Shown here in pieces: positions 32,958-41,502 of a stretch of DNA of 64,000 bases. The stretch covers positions 1 through 64,000 of the forward strand of contig JARKPO010000076.1 of the NCBI GenBank assembly GCA_029975215.1, read 5' to 3'. A program made the position numbers and the translations under genes. Below the pieces are notes generated by a model, which ran no database searches, was not told the origin of the DNA, and was given only the letters and a program-made list of their open reading frames with translations. Within the stretch, counting starts at the first letter, position 1; each line of letters begins with the position of its first letter. The stretch is from Levilinea sp. Its GTDB lineage: Bacteria > Chloroflexota > Anaerolineae > Anaerolineales > Anaerolineaceae.

Positions 32958-34547
32958 ATGGAACTTTGCGATTTATCAGCCTATGAAATTGCGCAGCATG
33001 TGCGCAGCCAAAAAACCACGGCGGTTCAGGTCCTGGAGTCTTGCCTGGAGCGCATCCAGAAAGTGGACGGCCGCCCCGGTGCATTGGATGCGGGGGAACT
33101 GACCGCGGAAGACCGACGCCGTGTGCATGCCTTCATCACCCTGACGGCGGAGCGCGCCCGCGCCCAGGCCGAAGAAGTGGACCGCAAGGTGGCCGCGGGT
33201 GAGGACCCCGGCCTTTTGGCAGGCGTCCCGGTGAGCATTAAGGACATTTTCTGCGTGCAAGGTACGCCTTCCACGGCGGCCTCGCGCATTTTGGCCAATT
33301 TTGTGTCCCCCTACACGGCCACTTCGGTGGCGCGCATGGAGGAACAGGGTGCGCTGATTTTGGGCAAGGTGAATCTGGATGAATTCACCTACGGCTCGTC
33401 CAATGAATCCAGCGCGTTTCAGCCCTGCCCGCGCAACCCCTGGAACCTGAACCACGTGGTAGGCGGCTCATCGGGCGGTAGCGCGGCATCGGTGGCGGCG
33501 GGCGAGGTGGCCCTATCTTTGGGCACGGACACCGCCGGCTCCATCCGCCAACCGGCGGCCTTTTGCGGGGTGGTGGGCCTCAAACCCACGTACGGGCGCG
33601 TTTCGCGCTACGGTCTGATCGCTTTTGGCTCATCGCTGGACTGCCCCGGCCCCATGGCGCGGGATGTGACCGACACGGCCATGATGCTGCAAACCATTGC
33701 CGGGCCGGACCCCAAGGACGCCACTTCTTCCACTGCGCCGGTTCCTGATTATCTGGAAGCGCTGGAAGAGGGTGTGCAGGGGCTGCGCATTGGCCTTTCG
33801 CCGGATTACTTCCGCATCGCCATCCCCGACGCGCGCACGGGCAAATATCACACCGAGCCAGTTCCGGCGGAGTTTGAACAGGCGGTGCTGCGGGCGGCGC
33901 AGGTGTTGGCGGAGATGGGCGCAGAGATCATTGAAGATGTGCCCATGCCCAACGCGCGCTACGGCATTCCAGCGTACTTTGTCATCAGCCGCGTGGAGGC
34001 AGCCTCGAACCTGCACCGCTACGACGGGGTGAAATACGGCTACCGCACCCAGCGCACCCCTGCCGACCTGCGCGACCTGTACCGCAAGACCCGTGCCGAG
34101 GGCTTTGGCCTGCAGCCTAAGCTGCGCATTCTGATGGGCATGTATGTATCGGCGGCCCAGTATTCCGAGCAGTATTACCAGCGCGCGCTGCGCGTGCGCA
34201 CCCTCATCCGCTGCGACTTCGATCAGGCCTTTGACCCCGACGGCTCGGTGGCTGTGGATGCGCTGCTGACCCCCACCACGCCGACCCCGGCTTTCCCCCT
34301 GGAGGCGGTTTACGGCGATTCGGTGATGATGCAGTACGCCGATCAACTGACTGTGCCTGCCAACCACGCCGGCATCCCGGGTCTTTCGCTGCCCGGCGGG
34401 CTGACCGCTGAGGGGCTGCCGATTGGTATTCAACTTTTGGGGCCGGACTTCCGCGAGGATACCCTGCTGCGCATTGGCCACGCATATGAAGTGGCCACGC
34501 AGGACGACCCCTGGCGGCAGGAAGAGCCGCAAAGCGCGCACCTGTAG
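32958..34547 (+). CDS. gatA: Asp-tRNA(Asn)/Glu-tRNA(Gln) amidotransferase subunit A
   Basis: A 529-residue amidase-signature glutaminase that releases ammonia for GatB. The Ser-cisSer-Lys triad is Lys95 (PVSIKD), cis-Ser171 (GGSSGGSAAS) and nucleophile Ser195 (DTAGSIRQPAAF). These have almost the same spacing as in characterised GatA proteins. Together with gatC and gatB it implies that the organism makes Gln-tRNA(Gln) and/or Asn-tRNA(Asn) by the indirect route. Length is slightly above the usual 485, with extra residues in the N-terminal third. Confidence 0.96.
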   Translation: MELCDLSAYEIAQHVRSQKTTAVQVLESCLERIQKVDGRPGALDAGELTAEDRRRVHAFITLTAERARAQAEEVDRKVAAGEDPGLLAGVPVSIKDIFCVQGTPSTAASRILANFVSPYTATSVARMEEQGALILGKVNLDEFTYGSSNESSAFQPCPRNPWNLNHVVGGSSGGSAASVAAGEVALSLGTDTAGSIRQPAAFCGVVGLKPTYGRVSRYGLIAFGSSLDCPGPMARDVTDTAMMLQTIAGPDPKDATSSTAPVPDYLEALEEGVQGLRIGLSPDYFRIAIPDARTGKYHTEPVPAEFEQAVLRAAQVLAEMGAEIIEDVPMPNARYGIPAYFVISRVEAASNLHRYDGVKYGYRTQRTPADLRDLYRKTRAEGFGLQPKLRILMGMYVSAAQYSEQYYQRALRVRTLIRCDFDQAFDPDGSVAVDALLTPTTPTPAFPLEAVYGDSVMMQYADQLTVPANHAGIPGLSLPGGLTAEGLPIGIQLLGPDFREDTLLRIGHAYEVATQDDPWRQEEPQSAHL

Positions 34548-34555
34548 GCCTGGCT

Positions 34556-35467
34556 TTGGACGCGACCCCGCAGGTTCTATCCCCACAGGAACGGGCTGCC
34601 GCAGCCGTTTCTCACCTGGCCGTCCTAATCCCTGGGCCGGGCCTGTTGGCGCCGCTGCTGGTGTGGAACGGCATGCGGGGAAAGTCGCGTTTTGCCTGCT
34701 TTCAGGCGCTGCAAGCCCTGGGTTTTCAGACCCTTCAGGGGCTGGTGACGGCCCTGGCGCTGTTGGTTTTTTTGGCAATTGGCGGCGTGTGGTTCGCCGT
34801 GATCACTCTGACCGCGCCGGAGCAAGTTTCCACCACCGGTTTGCTGGCCCTGGGGATTCCGCTGGGGCTGGCCGGGGTGCTGATGCTGGCGTACACGCTG
34901 CTGGGGCTGGCGGCCGCGGCGGCCTGCGCCCTGGGCAAGGATTTTCGCTACCCCTGGCTGGGAGCGCGCCTGGCAGCGTTTTTGCGCCCGGCGGAGGGCT
35001 GGGATGAGGATCATGAAGACCGCTGGGTGGCGGCCAACGCTCACCTGAGCGTGATGATCCCTTTTTACGGCTTGCTGGTGCCGCTGCTGGCCTGGGCGTT
35101 TCAGAAAGAGCGGCGCTGGCTGCGCTTTCACGCTGCGCAGACTCTGGTGTACCAGCTGGCTGGTCTGGTCGTTTCGGCGGCGCTGTTGGCAGCGCAGATT
35201 GCGGCAGCGGTGTTTCCGCTGCTGCTGATTCTGCCCGAAAGCGGTGCGTTCAGCGACCTGCCCGCGGCGACCTACCGCATGGCGCTGATCCCCTTTTTTG
35301 TTGTGGTGGGATTAGTGGCCCTGGCCATTCTGATCTATCCCATTTACGGCACGCTGCCGCTGGTGGCGGCCTACCGGCTGGTGCGGGGCGGTGATTACCA
35401 CTACCCCTGGATTGGCAAACGCATTTATGCACGCATGCTATCGTCTGACCTAAATTCGGATGAGTGA
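34556..35467 (+). CDS. Tandem DUF4870-like membrane protein inside the gat operon
   Basis: A 303-residue membrane protein. Two similar halves each begin with a DUF4870-like motif: SHLAVLIPGPGLLAPLLVW and AHLSVMIPFYGLLVPLLAW. Each is followed by three hydrophobic helices, so the gene looks like an internal duplication. The likely start is a TTG at 34556 with only a weak ribosome binding site; this start is uncertain. It sits 8 nt after gatA and 9 nt before gatB, splitting the gat genes. No function in amidation is known. Confidence 0.72.
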   Translation: MDATPQVLSPQERAAAAVSHLAVLIPGPGLLAPLLVWNGMRGKSRFACFQALQALGFQTLQGLVTALALLVFLAIGGVWFAVITLTAPEQVSTTGLLALGIPLGLAGVLMLAYTLLGLAAAAACALGKDFRYPWLGARLAAFLRPAEGWDEDHEDRWVAANAHLSVMIPFYGLLVPLLAWAFQKERRWLRFHAAQTLVYQLAGLVVSAALLAAQIAAAVFPLLLILPESGAFSDLPAATYRMALIPFFVVVGLVALAILIYPIYGTLPLVAAYRLVRGGDYHYPWIGKRIYARMLSSDLNSDE

Positions 35468-35476
35468 GGACTTTCT

Positions 35477-36916
35477 ATGACCGATTATGAAATCGTCATT
35501 GGGCTGGAGACCCATATCCAGCTGAACACCACCACTAAGATCTTCTGCTCTTGTAAGGCGGATTCGTGGTTTGACCCGCCCAACACCAATATCTGCCCGG
35601 TGTGCACCGGCCTGCCGGGGGTGCTGCCGGTTTTGAACCAGTCGGTGGTGGAAAAAGGGATGCTTTTGGCGGCGGCCATGCATGCCGAGATTCAGCCGGT
35701 GTCGTATTTTGACCGCAAGAATTATTTTTACCCCGATCTGCCCAAAGGCTTCCAAATTTCGCAGTACGACCGCTCCCTGGCGCGCGGAGGTTATCTGGAT
35801 CTGCCCATGCCGTCGGGTTATGTCCGCCGCGTCAGCATTCACAAGCTGCATTTGGAAGAAGACGCGGGCAAAACCAAAAATGCCGGACGCGAGCGGCTGA
35901 TTGACTTCAACCGTTGCGGCGTGCCGCTGGTAGAAATGGTTACCGGACCGGATCTGCGCTCGGCAGATGAGGCCGCCCAATATCTGATCCGTCTGCGCCA
36001 GCTGCTGCGCTGGATCGGCGTTTCGGAAGCGGACATGGAAAAAGGCCATCTGCGCTGCGATGCCAACGTCTCCATCCGCCCCAAAGGTGCGGAGTACCTG
36101 AACCCGAAAACCGAGATTAAGAACGTCAACTCGATTGAGGCCGTGCGCGACGCCATTGAGCACGAAGCCGCCCGCCAGATTCGCGAGGTGGAGGCGGGCA
36201 ACCGCATTGAGGCCTGGACCCTGGAATGGGATGAGGACGCAGGCGTGCTGCGCAAGATGCGCTCCAAAGAGACCGAGGCGGATTACCGCTACTTCCGCGA
36301 ACCGGACCTGCTTTCGCTGCCGGTGACGGATGAATGGAAAGAGCGCGTGCTGGCTGGCCTGCCGGAACTGCCCCTGGAGCGGCGCGCCCGCTTTATGCAG
36401 GCTTACGGCCTGCCGGAGTACGACGCGGACATTTTGACCGGCGAACGCAACCTGTCGGATTACTTTGAGGCGGCGGTTCAGGCATACGGCGGCGACCCCA
36501 AGCGGGTTTCCAACTGGCTGATGAACGACCTGCTGCGCATGCTCAACGACACCGGCCGCACCGCGGATCAGCTGAAGGTTACGCCGCAGTACCTGGCGGA
36601 AATCCTCAAGCTGGTGGATGCCAATACGGTCAACACCTCCACGGGCAAGAATCTGCTGGCAAAAGTGGATCAAAGCGGCAAAGCCCCGCATACGATTGTG
36701 GAAGAAGAGGGCCTGGCCCAGGTCAGCGATGACAGCGCCATCCGCGCGGTGGTGCAGGAAGTGCTGAACGAAAGCCCCAAAGAGGTGGAAAGTTACCGCG
36801 CCGGTAAAGTGACCCTGATGGGCTGGTTTGTGGGGCAGGTGATGAAAAAGATGCGCGGCAAGGCTGACCCCAGTCTGGCGCGCGGCATTTTGGAAGAACT
36901 GCTGGGCGGCGGATAA
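35477..36916 (+). CDS. gatB: Asp-tRNA(Asn)/Glu-tRNA(Gln) amidotransferase subunit B
   Basis: A 479-residue subunit that activates and amidates the misacylated tRNA. Hallmarks: YEIVIGLETHIQLNT, FCSCK...ICPVCTGLPGVLPVLN (zinc cysteines), KNYFYPDLPKGFQISQYD and RCDANVS. The C-terminal GatB/Yqey domain (about 330-479) binds the tRNA. AGGACTT lies before the ATG. Confidence 0.97.
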   Translation: MTDYEIVIGLETHIQLNTTTKIFCSCKADSWFDPPNTNICPVCTGLPGVLPVLNQSVVEKGMLLAAAMHAEIQPVSYFDRKNYFYPDLPKGFQISQYDRSLARGGYLDLPMPSGYVRRVSIHKLHLEEDAGKTKNAGRERLIDFNRCGVPLVEMVTGPDLRSADEAAQYLIRLRQLLRWIGVSEADMEKGHLRCDANVSIRPKGAEYLNPKTEIKNVNSIEAVRDAIEHEAARQIREVEAGNRIEAWTLEWDEDAGVLRKMRSKETEADYRYFREPDLLSLPVTDEWKERVLAGLPELPLERRARFMQAYGLPEYDADILTGERNLSDYFEAAVQAYGGDPKRVSNWLMNDLLRMLNDTGRTADQLKVTPQYLAEILKLVDANTVNTSTGKNLLAKVDQSGKAPHTIVEEEGLAQVSDDSAIRAVVQEVLNESPKEVESYRAGKVTLMGWFVGQVMKKMRGKADPSLARGILEELLGGG

Positions 36917-36925
36917 TCTCTCTAC

Positions 36926-37501
36926 ATGGCAGTGCTTGAACCTTTCCCTCCGCTGGGTTCCGCCGGTGAACGGCAGATTTCGGCGGAGGGTTTTGCTTTG
37001 CCCCCGGGTTACCATCTGCGCCCGGCCCAGGCCTCGGATGCAGCCGCCATTCGCGGCCTGGTGTGGCGCGTGCGGATTAACCCGCTGGGGCTGGATTGGC
37101 GCCGCTTTTGGCTGGTGACCTTTGAAGAGCGTCTGGCGGCCATGGGACAGGTGAAGCCTCACGCCGGAGGCTTGCGCGAGCTGGCTTCTATTGCCACCGA
37201 GCCAGCTCACCGCGGCAAAGGACTGGCCCACAGGGTGATTTTGATCCTGATGGCGCAGCACGCGCCGCCGCTGTATTTGACCTGCCGGGCGGAACTGCGC
37301 GCCTTTTATCAACCCTTTGGGTTCACAGAGCTGGGGCCGGAAGAGATGCCGCCCTATTACCGCCGCCTGTGGGGGCTGGCGCGGCTGCTGCGGCCTGGGG
37401 GGCGCGAGGGGGGCATGGCGGTGATGCGCTGGCTGGGCGCGCCCGCAAAGAAATCGCCCGCGGAAGCGGGCGAGGAGAGGCCAGAAGCAGGCAACGTTTA
37501 G
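36926..37501 (+). CDS. GNAT-family N-acetyltransferase
   Basis: A 191-residue protein with a GNAT core: LRPAQASDAAAI (beta 1/alpha 1), the acetyl-CoA loop ATEPAHRGKGLAHRVI (about 90-105) and a final FYQPFGFTEL strand-turn. The substrate is unknown. It follows gatB by 9 nt. Its last 18 codons (AKKSPAEAGEERPEAGNV) overlap a hairpin that terminates the convergent map gene, and its stop overlaps the map stop (TTAG/CTAA). Confidence 0.85.
   Translation: MAVLEPFPPLGSAGERQISAEGFALPPGYHLRPAQASDAAAIRGLVWRVRINPLGLDWRRFWLVTFEERLAAMGQVKPHAGGLRELASIATEPAHRGKGLAHRVILILMAQHAPPLYLTCRAELRAFYQPFGFTELGPEEMPPYYRRLWGLARLLRPGGREGGMAVMRWLGAPAKKSPAEAGEERPEAGNV
37447..37473 (-). terminator. Intrinsic terminator of map, located inside the GNAT coding region
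   Basis: Reverse strand: TCGCCCGC and GCGGGCGA around a 4-nt loop, followed by TTTCTTT. It lies about 25 nt past the map stop. Confidence 0.75.
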
Positions 37502-38244
37502 ACGGCGGTGATCACCAGCGCCGGGCCGGATTGGATCACCAGGGTGTGTTCGAATTGGGCCGGCAGCCGCCGGTCGACGGTGCGCAGAGTCCAGCCGTCG
37601 GGCTCTTCCACAATGTTACCGCTGCCCAGGGTCATGAAGGGTTCAATCGCTACCACCTGGCCTTCATGGAAAATGCGTTTGTCATTGGGCTTGAAGAAGT
37701 TGTGGATGGCTTCCGGCTCTTCGTGCAGACCGCGCCCCACGCCGTGGCCGGTGAGCATGCGGATGGGCCGCAGACCGCTGCGGCGGGCCTCTTCTTCCAC
37801 AATGCGCCCCACCGTGTTCAGCGGCATTCCCGCGCGTAGGGTGTCGATCACCCGCCACAGGGCGGTATACACGGCGTCACACAGCTTTTGGGTGGGTTCG
37901 GCCACCGGCGGCACGGCCACGCTGGCGCCGGTATCGGCGAAATATCCGTCCAGTTCGGCAGACACGTCAATATTCACCAGATCCCCTGCACGGATGACAC
38001 GCGGCCCAGGGATGCCGTGGGCGGCTTCTTCGTTGACGCTGATGCAGGTGGCGCCGGGGAATTGGTACACCAGGCGCGGGGCGGAGCGCGCCCCGTGGGC
38101 TTGCAGGGTTCGCAGCCCCAGCGCGTCCAACTCGGCGGTGGTGATGCCGGGACGCACGGCCTGCGCCATAGTTTTGAGGGTCAGGCCCACAATCTGGCCG
38201 ATGCGCTGGAGTTTGGCTAATTCTTCGGGGCTGTCAACGGTCAT
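37498..38244 (-). CDS. map: Type I methionyl aminopeptidase
   Basis: A 248-residue metalloprotease that removes the initiator methionine. Metal ligands and motifs are visible: HGIPGPRVIRAGDLVNIDVSAELDGYFADTG (His and two Asp), TGHGVGRGLHEEP (His) and VVAIEPFM plus a late FEHTLVI (two Glu). The ATG at 38244 has GAAGGA upstream and overlaps the upstream HIT gene by 11 nt, so the two are probably co-transcribed. The upstream extension to 38343 lacks family similarity. Confidence 0.96.
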   Translation of the reverse strand: MTVDSPEELAKLQRIGQIVGLTLKTMAQAVRPGITTAELDALGLRTLQAHGARSAPRLVYQFPGATCISVNEEAAHGIPGPRVIRAGDLVNIDVSAELDGYFADTGASVAVPPVAEPTQKLCDAVYTALWRVIDTLRAGMPLNTVGRIVEEEARRSGLRPIRMLTGHGVGRGLHEEPEAIHNFFKPNDKRIFHEGQVVAIEPFMTLGSGNIVEEPDGWTLRTVDRRLPAQFEHTLVIQSGPALVITAV

Positions 38245-38761
38245 GGGGTCCTTCAGGGGTCTTGAGGGGTTCCAGGGGTGAACGCCAGGCGGCGCGCAAT
38301 CTTTGGTAGGTATCTTCCAGGCTTTCCGGCAGTACGCGCACATCCCCGACGGCGGTCATGAAATTGGTGTCGCCTTCCCAGCGCGGCACCACATGAAAAT
38401 GGATATGCCCCACTACGCCCGCGCCCGCTGCAGCCCCCAAATTCAAACCCATATTGAGACCGTCGGGGTGATAGACCTGACGTAAGACGTGTTCCGTCCA
38501 CTGCAGCAAAGCCATCAGCTCGGCGCTGGTGGCGGCGTCCATGCGGGTCAGGGAGGCTTCGTGCGCGTTGGGAACCACCATCAGGTGGCCGCTGGTGTAG
38601 GGGTAGCGGTTGAGGATGACAAAGGCTTTTTTTCCGCGAAACAGCACCAGGTTTAAAGCGTCGTTGGAGGGATTTTCTAACGCATGGCAGAAAATGCACT
38701 CGGAAGAGCGTTCGTGCGATAAGATATATTTCATTCGCCAAGGCGACCAAATCTGCTTCAT
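38234..38761 (-). CDS. HIT-family nucleotide hydrolase/phosphorylase
   Basis: A 175-residue histidine-triad protein. The start MKQIWSPWRMKYI is typical of the Ap4A-phosphorylase-like HIT branch. ECIFCHAL carries a CxxC-type metal pair, and the catalytic triad is HIHFHVVPRW. These enzymes cleave dinucleoside polyphosphates or nucleotide adducts; the exact substrate is unknown. ATG 38761 is chosen because GGATGG lies before it; ATG 38770 is possible. Upstream, 200 bases hold only the divergent promoter at 38931. Confidence 0.92.
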   Translation of the reverse strand: MKQIWSPWRMKYILSHERSSECIFCHALENPSNDALNLVLFRGKKAFVILNRYPYTSGHLMVVPNAHEASLTRMDAATSAELMALLQWTEHVLRQVYHPDGLNMGLNLGAAAGAGVVGHIHFHVVPRWEGDTNFMTAVGDVRVLPESLEDTYQRLRAAWRSPLEPLKTPEGPHDR

Positions 38762-38930
38762 AGGCACCATCCTATAGATTCCCCCTGCAAACACAAGCGG
38801 CTTGTCAGGGTTGGAGGTCTGAAGACTGGCAGAGTTGTCAGCCGCGCAGTACCGACGAGCTTGAAAGGCACAGCGTTGCTGTATTGTAACGCAAAAGCGG
38901 CTGTCCGGTTTTAAATCACGAGGGGGATTT

Positions 38931-38959
38931 TTGCCTCTGACCAGTCAATGATCTATAAT
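38931..38959 (+). promoter_or_regulatory. Promoter giving a leaderless mRNA for the amidohydrolase gene
   Basis: TTGCCT at 38931-38936, 17-bp spacer, TATAAT at 38954-38959. The ATG at 38966 is 7 bases past the box, where transcription is expected to start. Confidence 0.7.
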
Positions 38960-38965
38960 GAAAGC

Positions 38966-39685
38966 ATGACCCGTGATTGGTTTTCGCACTTGATGGCGCT
39001 GGAAAATGATGTCTGCGTGGATCAGGCGGCTGCCCCTGGTGAGGACGAAATCGGTTACCAGCCAGGCAGGCTGCCTGTGCTGCTTTCGGCGCCCCATGCT
39101 GCCCGTCACGTTCGCGCGGGGCAGCTTAAACACGGCGAGCCGATGACAGCGGGGTTGGCGCGCTGGGTGGCCGAAGAAACCGGCGCGCATGTGCTCTATC
39201 TGCGCCGGCGTACCAATGGAGACCCCAACTCGGATTTTCATTCCCCTTACAAACAGGCGTTGCGCGCGGCGCACGAGCAGACCCCGTTTTGCTTTATGGT
39301 GGATGTGCACGGCGCATCGGACCGCCACAACTTTGGGTTGGCGCTGGGCTCGATGGGTGGGAAAAGCTGTCCGCGGCTGCTGCCGGAGATCCTGGCAGCG
39401 CTGGCCGAGCAGGGGTTTTCGCCGTGGGGCCGCGGGCTGCTGCGGGTGGATTTGGACGAGAAATTTAAAGGGTTGGGCTCCCCTGCGCGTGAAACGTTGA
39501 CTCGTTTTGCCTGGCACAAGCTGCAATTGCCGTGCTTGCAGGTGGAAATTCACGCCCATCTGCGGGACTCCCAGGCGCAAAGCGAATTAAAAAGAACCGC
39601 CGCCGCACTACGCGCCCTGGTCTTAGCGGCGACTGCGGCGGCGGCAGACTGCTGTTCAGAGGTTTACGGAACAACCTTGAAGTGA
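38966..39685 (+). CDS. N-formylglutamate amidohydrolase-like protein
   Basis: A 239-residue zinc amidohydrolase-like protein. It has LPVLLSAPHAARHV near the start, then TNGDPNSDFHSPYKQAL and FMVDVHGASDRHNFGLALGS, the His/Asp-rich motifs of the N-formylglutamate deformylase family. Histidine breakdown is one known role of the family, but no hut gene is near and many members have other substrates. I use the ATG at 38966; an in-frame ATG at 38948 would place the -10 box inside the coding sequence. The 3' end overlaps the convergent lipoprotein gene by 22 nt. Confidence 0.8.
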   Translation: MTRDWFSHLMALENDVCVDQAAAPGEDEIGYQPGRLPVLLSAPHAARHVRAGQLKHGEPMTAGLARWVAEETGAHVLYLRRRTNGDPNSDFHSPYKQALRAAHEQTPFCFMVDVHGASDRHNFGLALGSMGGKSCPRLLPEILAALAEQGFSPWGRGLLRVDLDEKFKGLGSPARETLTRFAWHKLQLPCLQVEIHAHLRDSQAQSELKRTAAALRALVLAATAAAADCCSEVYGTTLK

Positions 39686-40731
39686 TTGGTGAGCGTGTAG
39701 GTCATGTAATTTTCCCACAACGGCACCACCTGTGATTGGCGGTAGTCGTGTGTGGAGAAGGTTTGGAAGACCACACGCCCGCCCAGGCAGGTGGCCAGGA
39801 CGCCGTGGGTGGATTTTTCTTTGGGGTGCAGCCCGGCCAGCAGCTGTGCATCGCCGCCTGGCCCAATTTTCATTAGATCTCCGGCGTCGCCCATCCAATA
39901 GATATTGGGGGTGTATAGAGGGGCCACCAGGTTGGGCGATGAGAAGATTTCATGCTGTGGGTTCAGCCAGTAGAGGGAGTAGTCCAACTCGTTGAAGCGG
40001 TTCGGGTCGCGCGCCCAATCGCGGAACAGATCCACCCCGCACTTGCCCAGCAGGGAAGAGATGCGCCCGTTGGCAATTTGATCCAGATACCAGACTTCGG
40101 CTACCAGGGCCACATTGTTGTTGACCTGATCGGTGAGCACATCCCAAAATTCGCCGCGCACCCCCTGGCGGGCTTCGGCGGATACCACAATCAGGTCCCA
40201 TTTGACTGGCGAGTTGAGCGCCTGCATGAAGTTGCCCACCGCATCGCCCACGTTCATGACCTTGCCGCCGGAAAAGCCCATGTTGTCCACTGCGCGGCTG
40301 ACATAGGGCAGCAGGGCGGGGTAGCCTTTGATGTCCTCAAAAACAAGCACATTGGCCGCTTTGATTTTGGCCTTCATATCCACTTCCGTGGGCGCGGGCG
40401 GCTCTGTGGGCTGGGCTGTGGGCTGCTCGGGTGGGACGGTGTAAGTGGGGTAGGGGGTATAGGTGGCCTGTTCTGCGGGGGCGCTGGTGGGCGCAACTGC
40501 GGGTGGGGCTGGGGGTGGTTCGGTAGGCTGGTTGGCTGCCTGAGTGATCTGCACCGACAGCGCAGTTTGTTCAAATTCCAGGGACATCTTGGTGCTTTCC
40601 AGTTCCAACGCACCGCGGGTGGATTCCAGGTCTGGGCCGCCGGTGCTGCCGCCAGGCATGTTGCACGCCAACATCACGGCGAGGATGATCAGCAGACCCA
40701 CCCATCGTTTTACTGCCGATTGGTTTTGCAT
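39664..40731 (-). CDS. Lipoprotein of unknown function with Thr/Pro-rich linker
   Basis: A 355-residue exported protein. The signal peptide has lipobox VMLAC. A short helical stretch (GALELESTKMSLEFEQTAL) may form a coiled coil, and a Pro/Thr/Gln-rich linker runs from about 65 to 115. The folded domain (about 120-355) begins with VLVFEDIKGYPALLPYVSRAVD and has alternating strands and helices (DLIVVSAEARQG, GGRVVFQTFSTHD) reminiscent of a glutamine-amidotransferase-like (ThuA-type) fold, but I cannot confirm that. It is convergent with the amidohydrolase gene. Confidence 0.7.
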   Translation of the reverse strand: MQNQSAVKRWVGLLIILAVMLACNMPGGSTGGPDLESTRGALELESTKMSLEFEQTALSVQITQAANQPTEPPPAPPAVAPTSAPAEQATYTPYPTYTVPPEQPTAQPTEPPAPTEVDMKAKIKAANVLVFEDIKGYPALLPYVSRAVDNMGFSGGKVMNVGDAVGNFMQALNSPVKWDLIVVSAEARQGVRGEFWDVLTDQVNNNVALVAEVWYLDQIANGRISSLLGKCGVDLFRDWARDPNRFNELDYSLYWLNPQHEIFSSPNLVAPLYTPNIYWMGDAGDLMKIGPGGDAQLLAGLHPKEKSTHGVLATCLGGRVVFQTFSTHDYRQSQVVPLWENYMTYTLTNHFKVVP

Positions 40732-40857
40732 ATTACCCTCCCTGCATTTTATAAAGGTATGGATGAGTTGAATGAGCTGCCGTCTGGTTTACGGCGATAC
40801 GCCCCATATCCTTTCAGCTCATGTGGTGAATGCTGTATAAAATGAAAATTCTTTAAT

Positions 40858-40885
40858 ATTATACAACGCCCTCCCTCCATTTCAA
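40858..40885 (-). promoter_or_regulatory. Promoter of the lipoprotein gene at 39664-40731
   Basis: Reverse strand: TTGAAA (40885-40880), 16-bp spacer, TATAAT (40863-40858). The leader is about 120 nt, AT-rich, without an ORF. Confidence 0.6.
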
Positions 40886-40936
40886 CGCTGTGGTTTTGCA
40901 ATGCTCCTCAACGTATCAGCTTTGTCGAATGTTCTC

Positions 40937-40965
40937 TTGGCTTTCGTTTGCCAGACCAGTATAAT
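40937..40965 (+). promoter_or_regulatory. Promoter of the PPOX gene
   Basis: TTGGCT at 40937-40942, 17-bp spacer, TATAAT at 40960-40965. Confidence 0.65.
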
Positions 40966-40991
40966 GAATCAAAACGTATGGAGGCAGCACC

Positions 40992-41373
40992 ATGAGCAAT
41001 CTTAGCCCTTTTCGCGGGCAGCCCTATCTCAACTTAGAAACCTACAAACGCAGCGGACAGGCGGTGCCCACACCAGTGTGGTTTGTGGAACATGAAGACC
41101 GTTTGTATGTGCGCACGGTTTGCCTATTCGGGCAAGGTCAAGCGCGTGCGCAACAACCCTCAGGTGCGGGTGGCGCCTTGTGATGCCCGCGGCGAACTGC
41201 TGGGCGAATGGAGCGCGGGACAGGCCCGCGTGGTTTCACCAGAAAAGAGCGCGGAGGTGAACCAGCTCCTGGGCCGGAAATACGGCTTTCGTAAACGTTT
41301 TTTTGACCTGATGAACGCCCTGCGCCGCACCCCTTGGGCGGTGATCGAAATTGAACTGAACGAATCGGCCTGA
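40992..41373 (+). pseudogene. PPOX-class (F420/flavin-dependent) protein, frameshifted
   Basis: The two halves of one protein are in different frames. Frame 1 from ATG 40992 reads VPTPVWFVEHEDRLYVRT and then fails. The frame one base further on continues as AYSGKVKRVRNNPQVRVAPC and runs to the stop at 41373. The joined protein (about 126 residues) matches the pyridoxamine-oxidase-like split-barrel family, in which TPVWFV and SGKxKRxRxNP are conserved. The break is near 41113-41122 (ACGGTTTGCC); removing one base restores the frame. The gene has a good promoter and a GGAGG site, so this is either a recent mutation or a sequencing/assembly error. Confidence 0.82.
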
Positions 41374-41428
41374 CCGGTAAGCGGCATCCTTTCGGACGGC
41401 GGATCCTTGTAAAAAAATGGTGTGAATA

Positions 41429-41467
41429 TGTTAAAATGAATCCAGAGTGTCTAAGTATTTAGGACAC
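41429..41467 (+). promoter_or_regulatory. Promoter and palindromic operator upstream of amrB
   Basis: An extended -10 box TGTTAAAAT (41429-41437) is followed 10 bases later by an inverted repeat, GTGTCTAA and TTAGGACAC (41447-41467, one bulge), which covers the first transcribed bases. This is a plausible repressor site. Confidence 0.45.
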
Positions 41468-41502
41468 GTATTTGCCCTCATGGGTTTGAGACAGGTTCCC
41501 CG

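Noticed and set aside
35450..37312. 620-codon reverse-strand open frame
   Set aside because: It lies opposite gatB and the GNAT gene, which have clear family motifs; its translation is His/Arg/Gln rich with no recognisable domain. A mirror effect of high GC codon usage.
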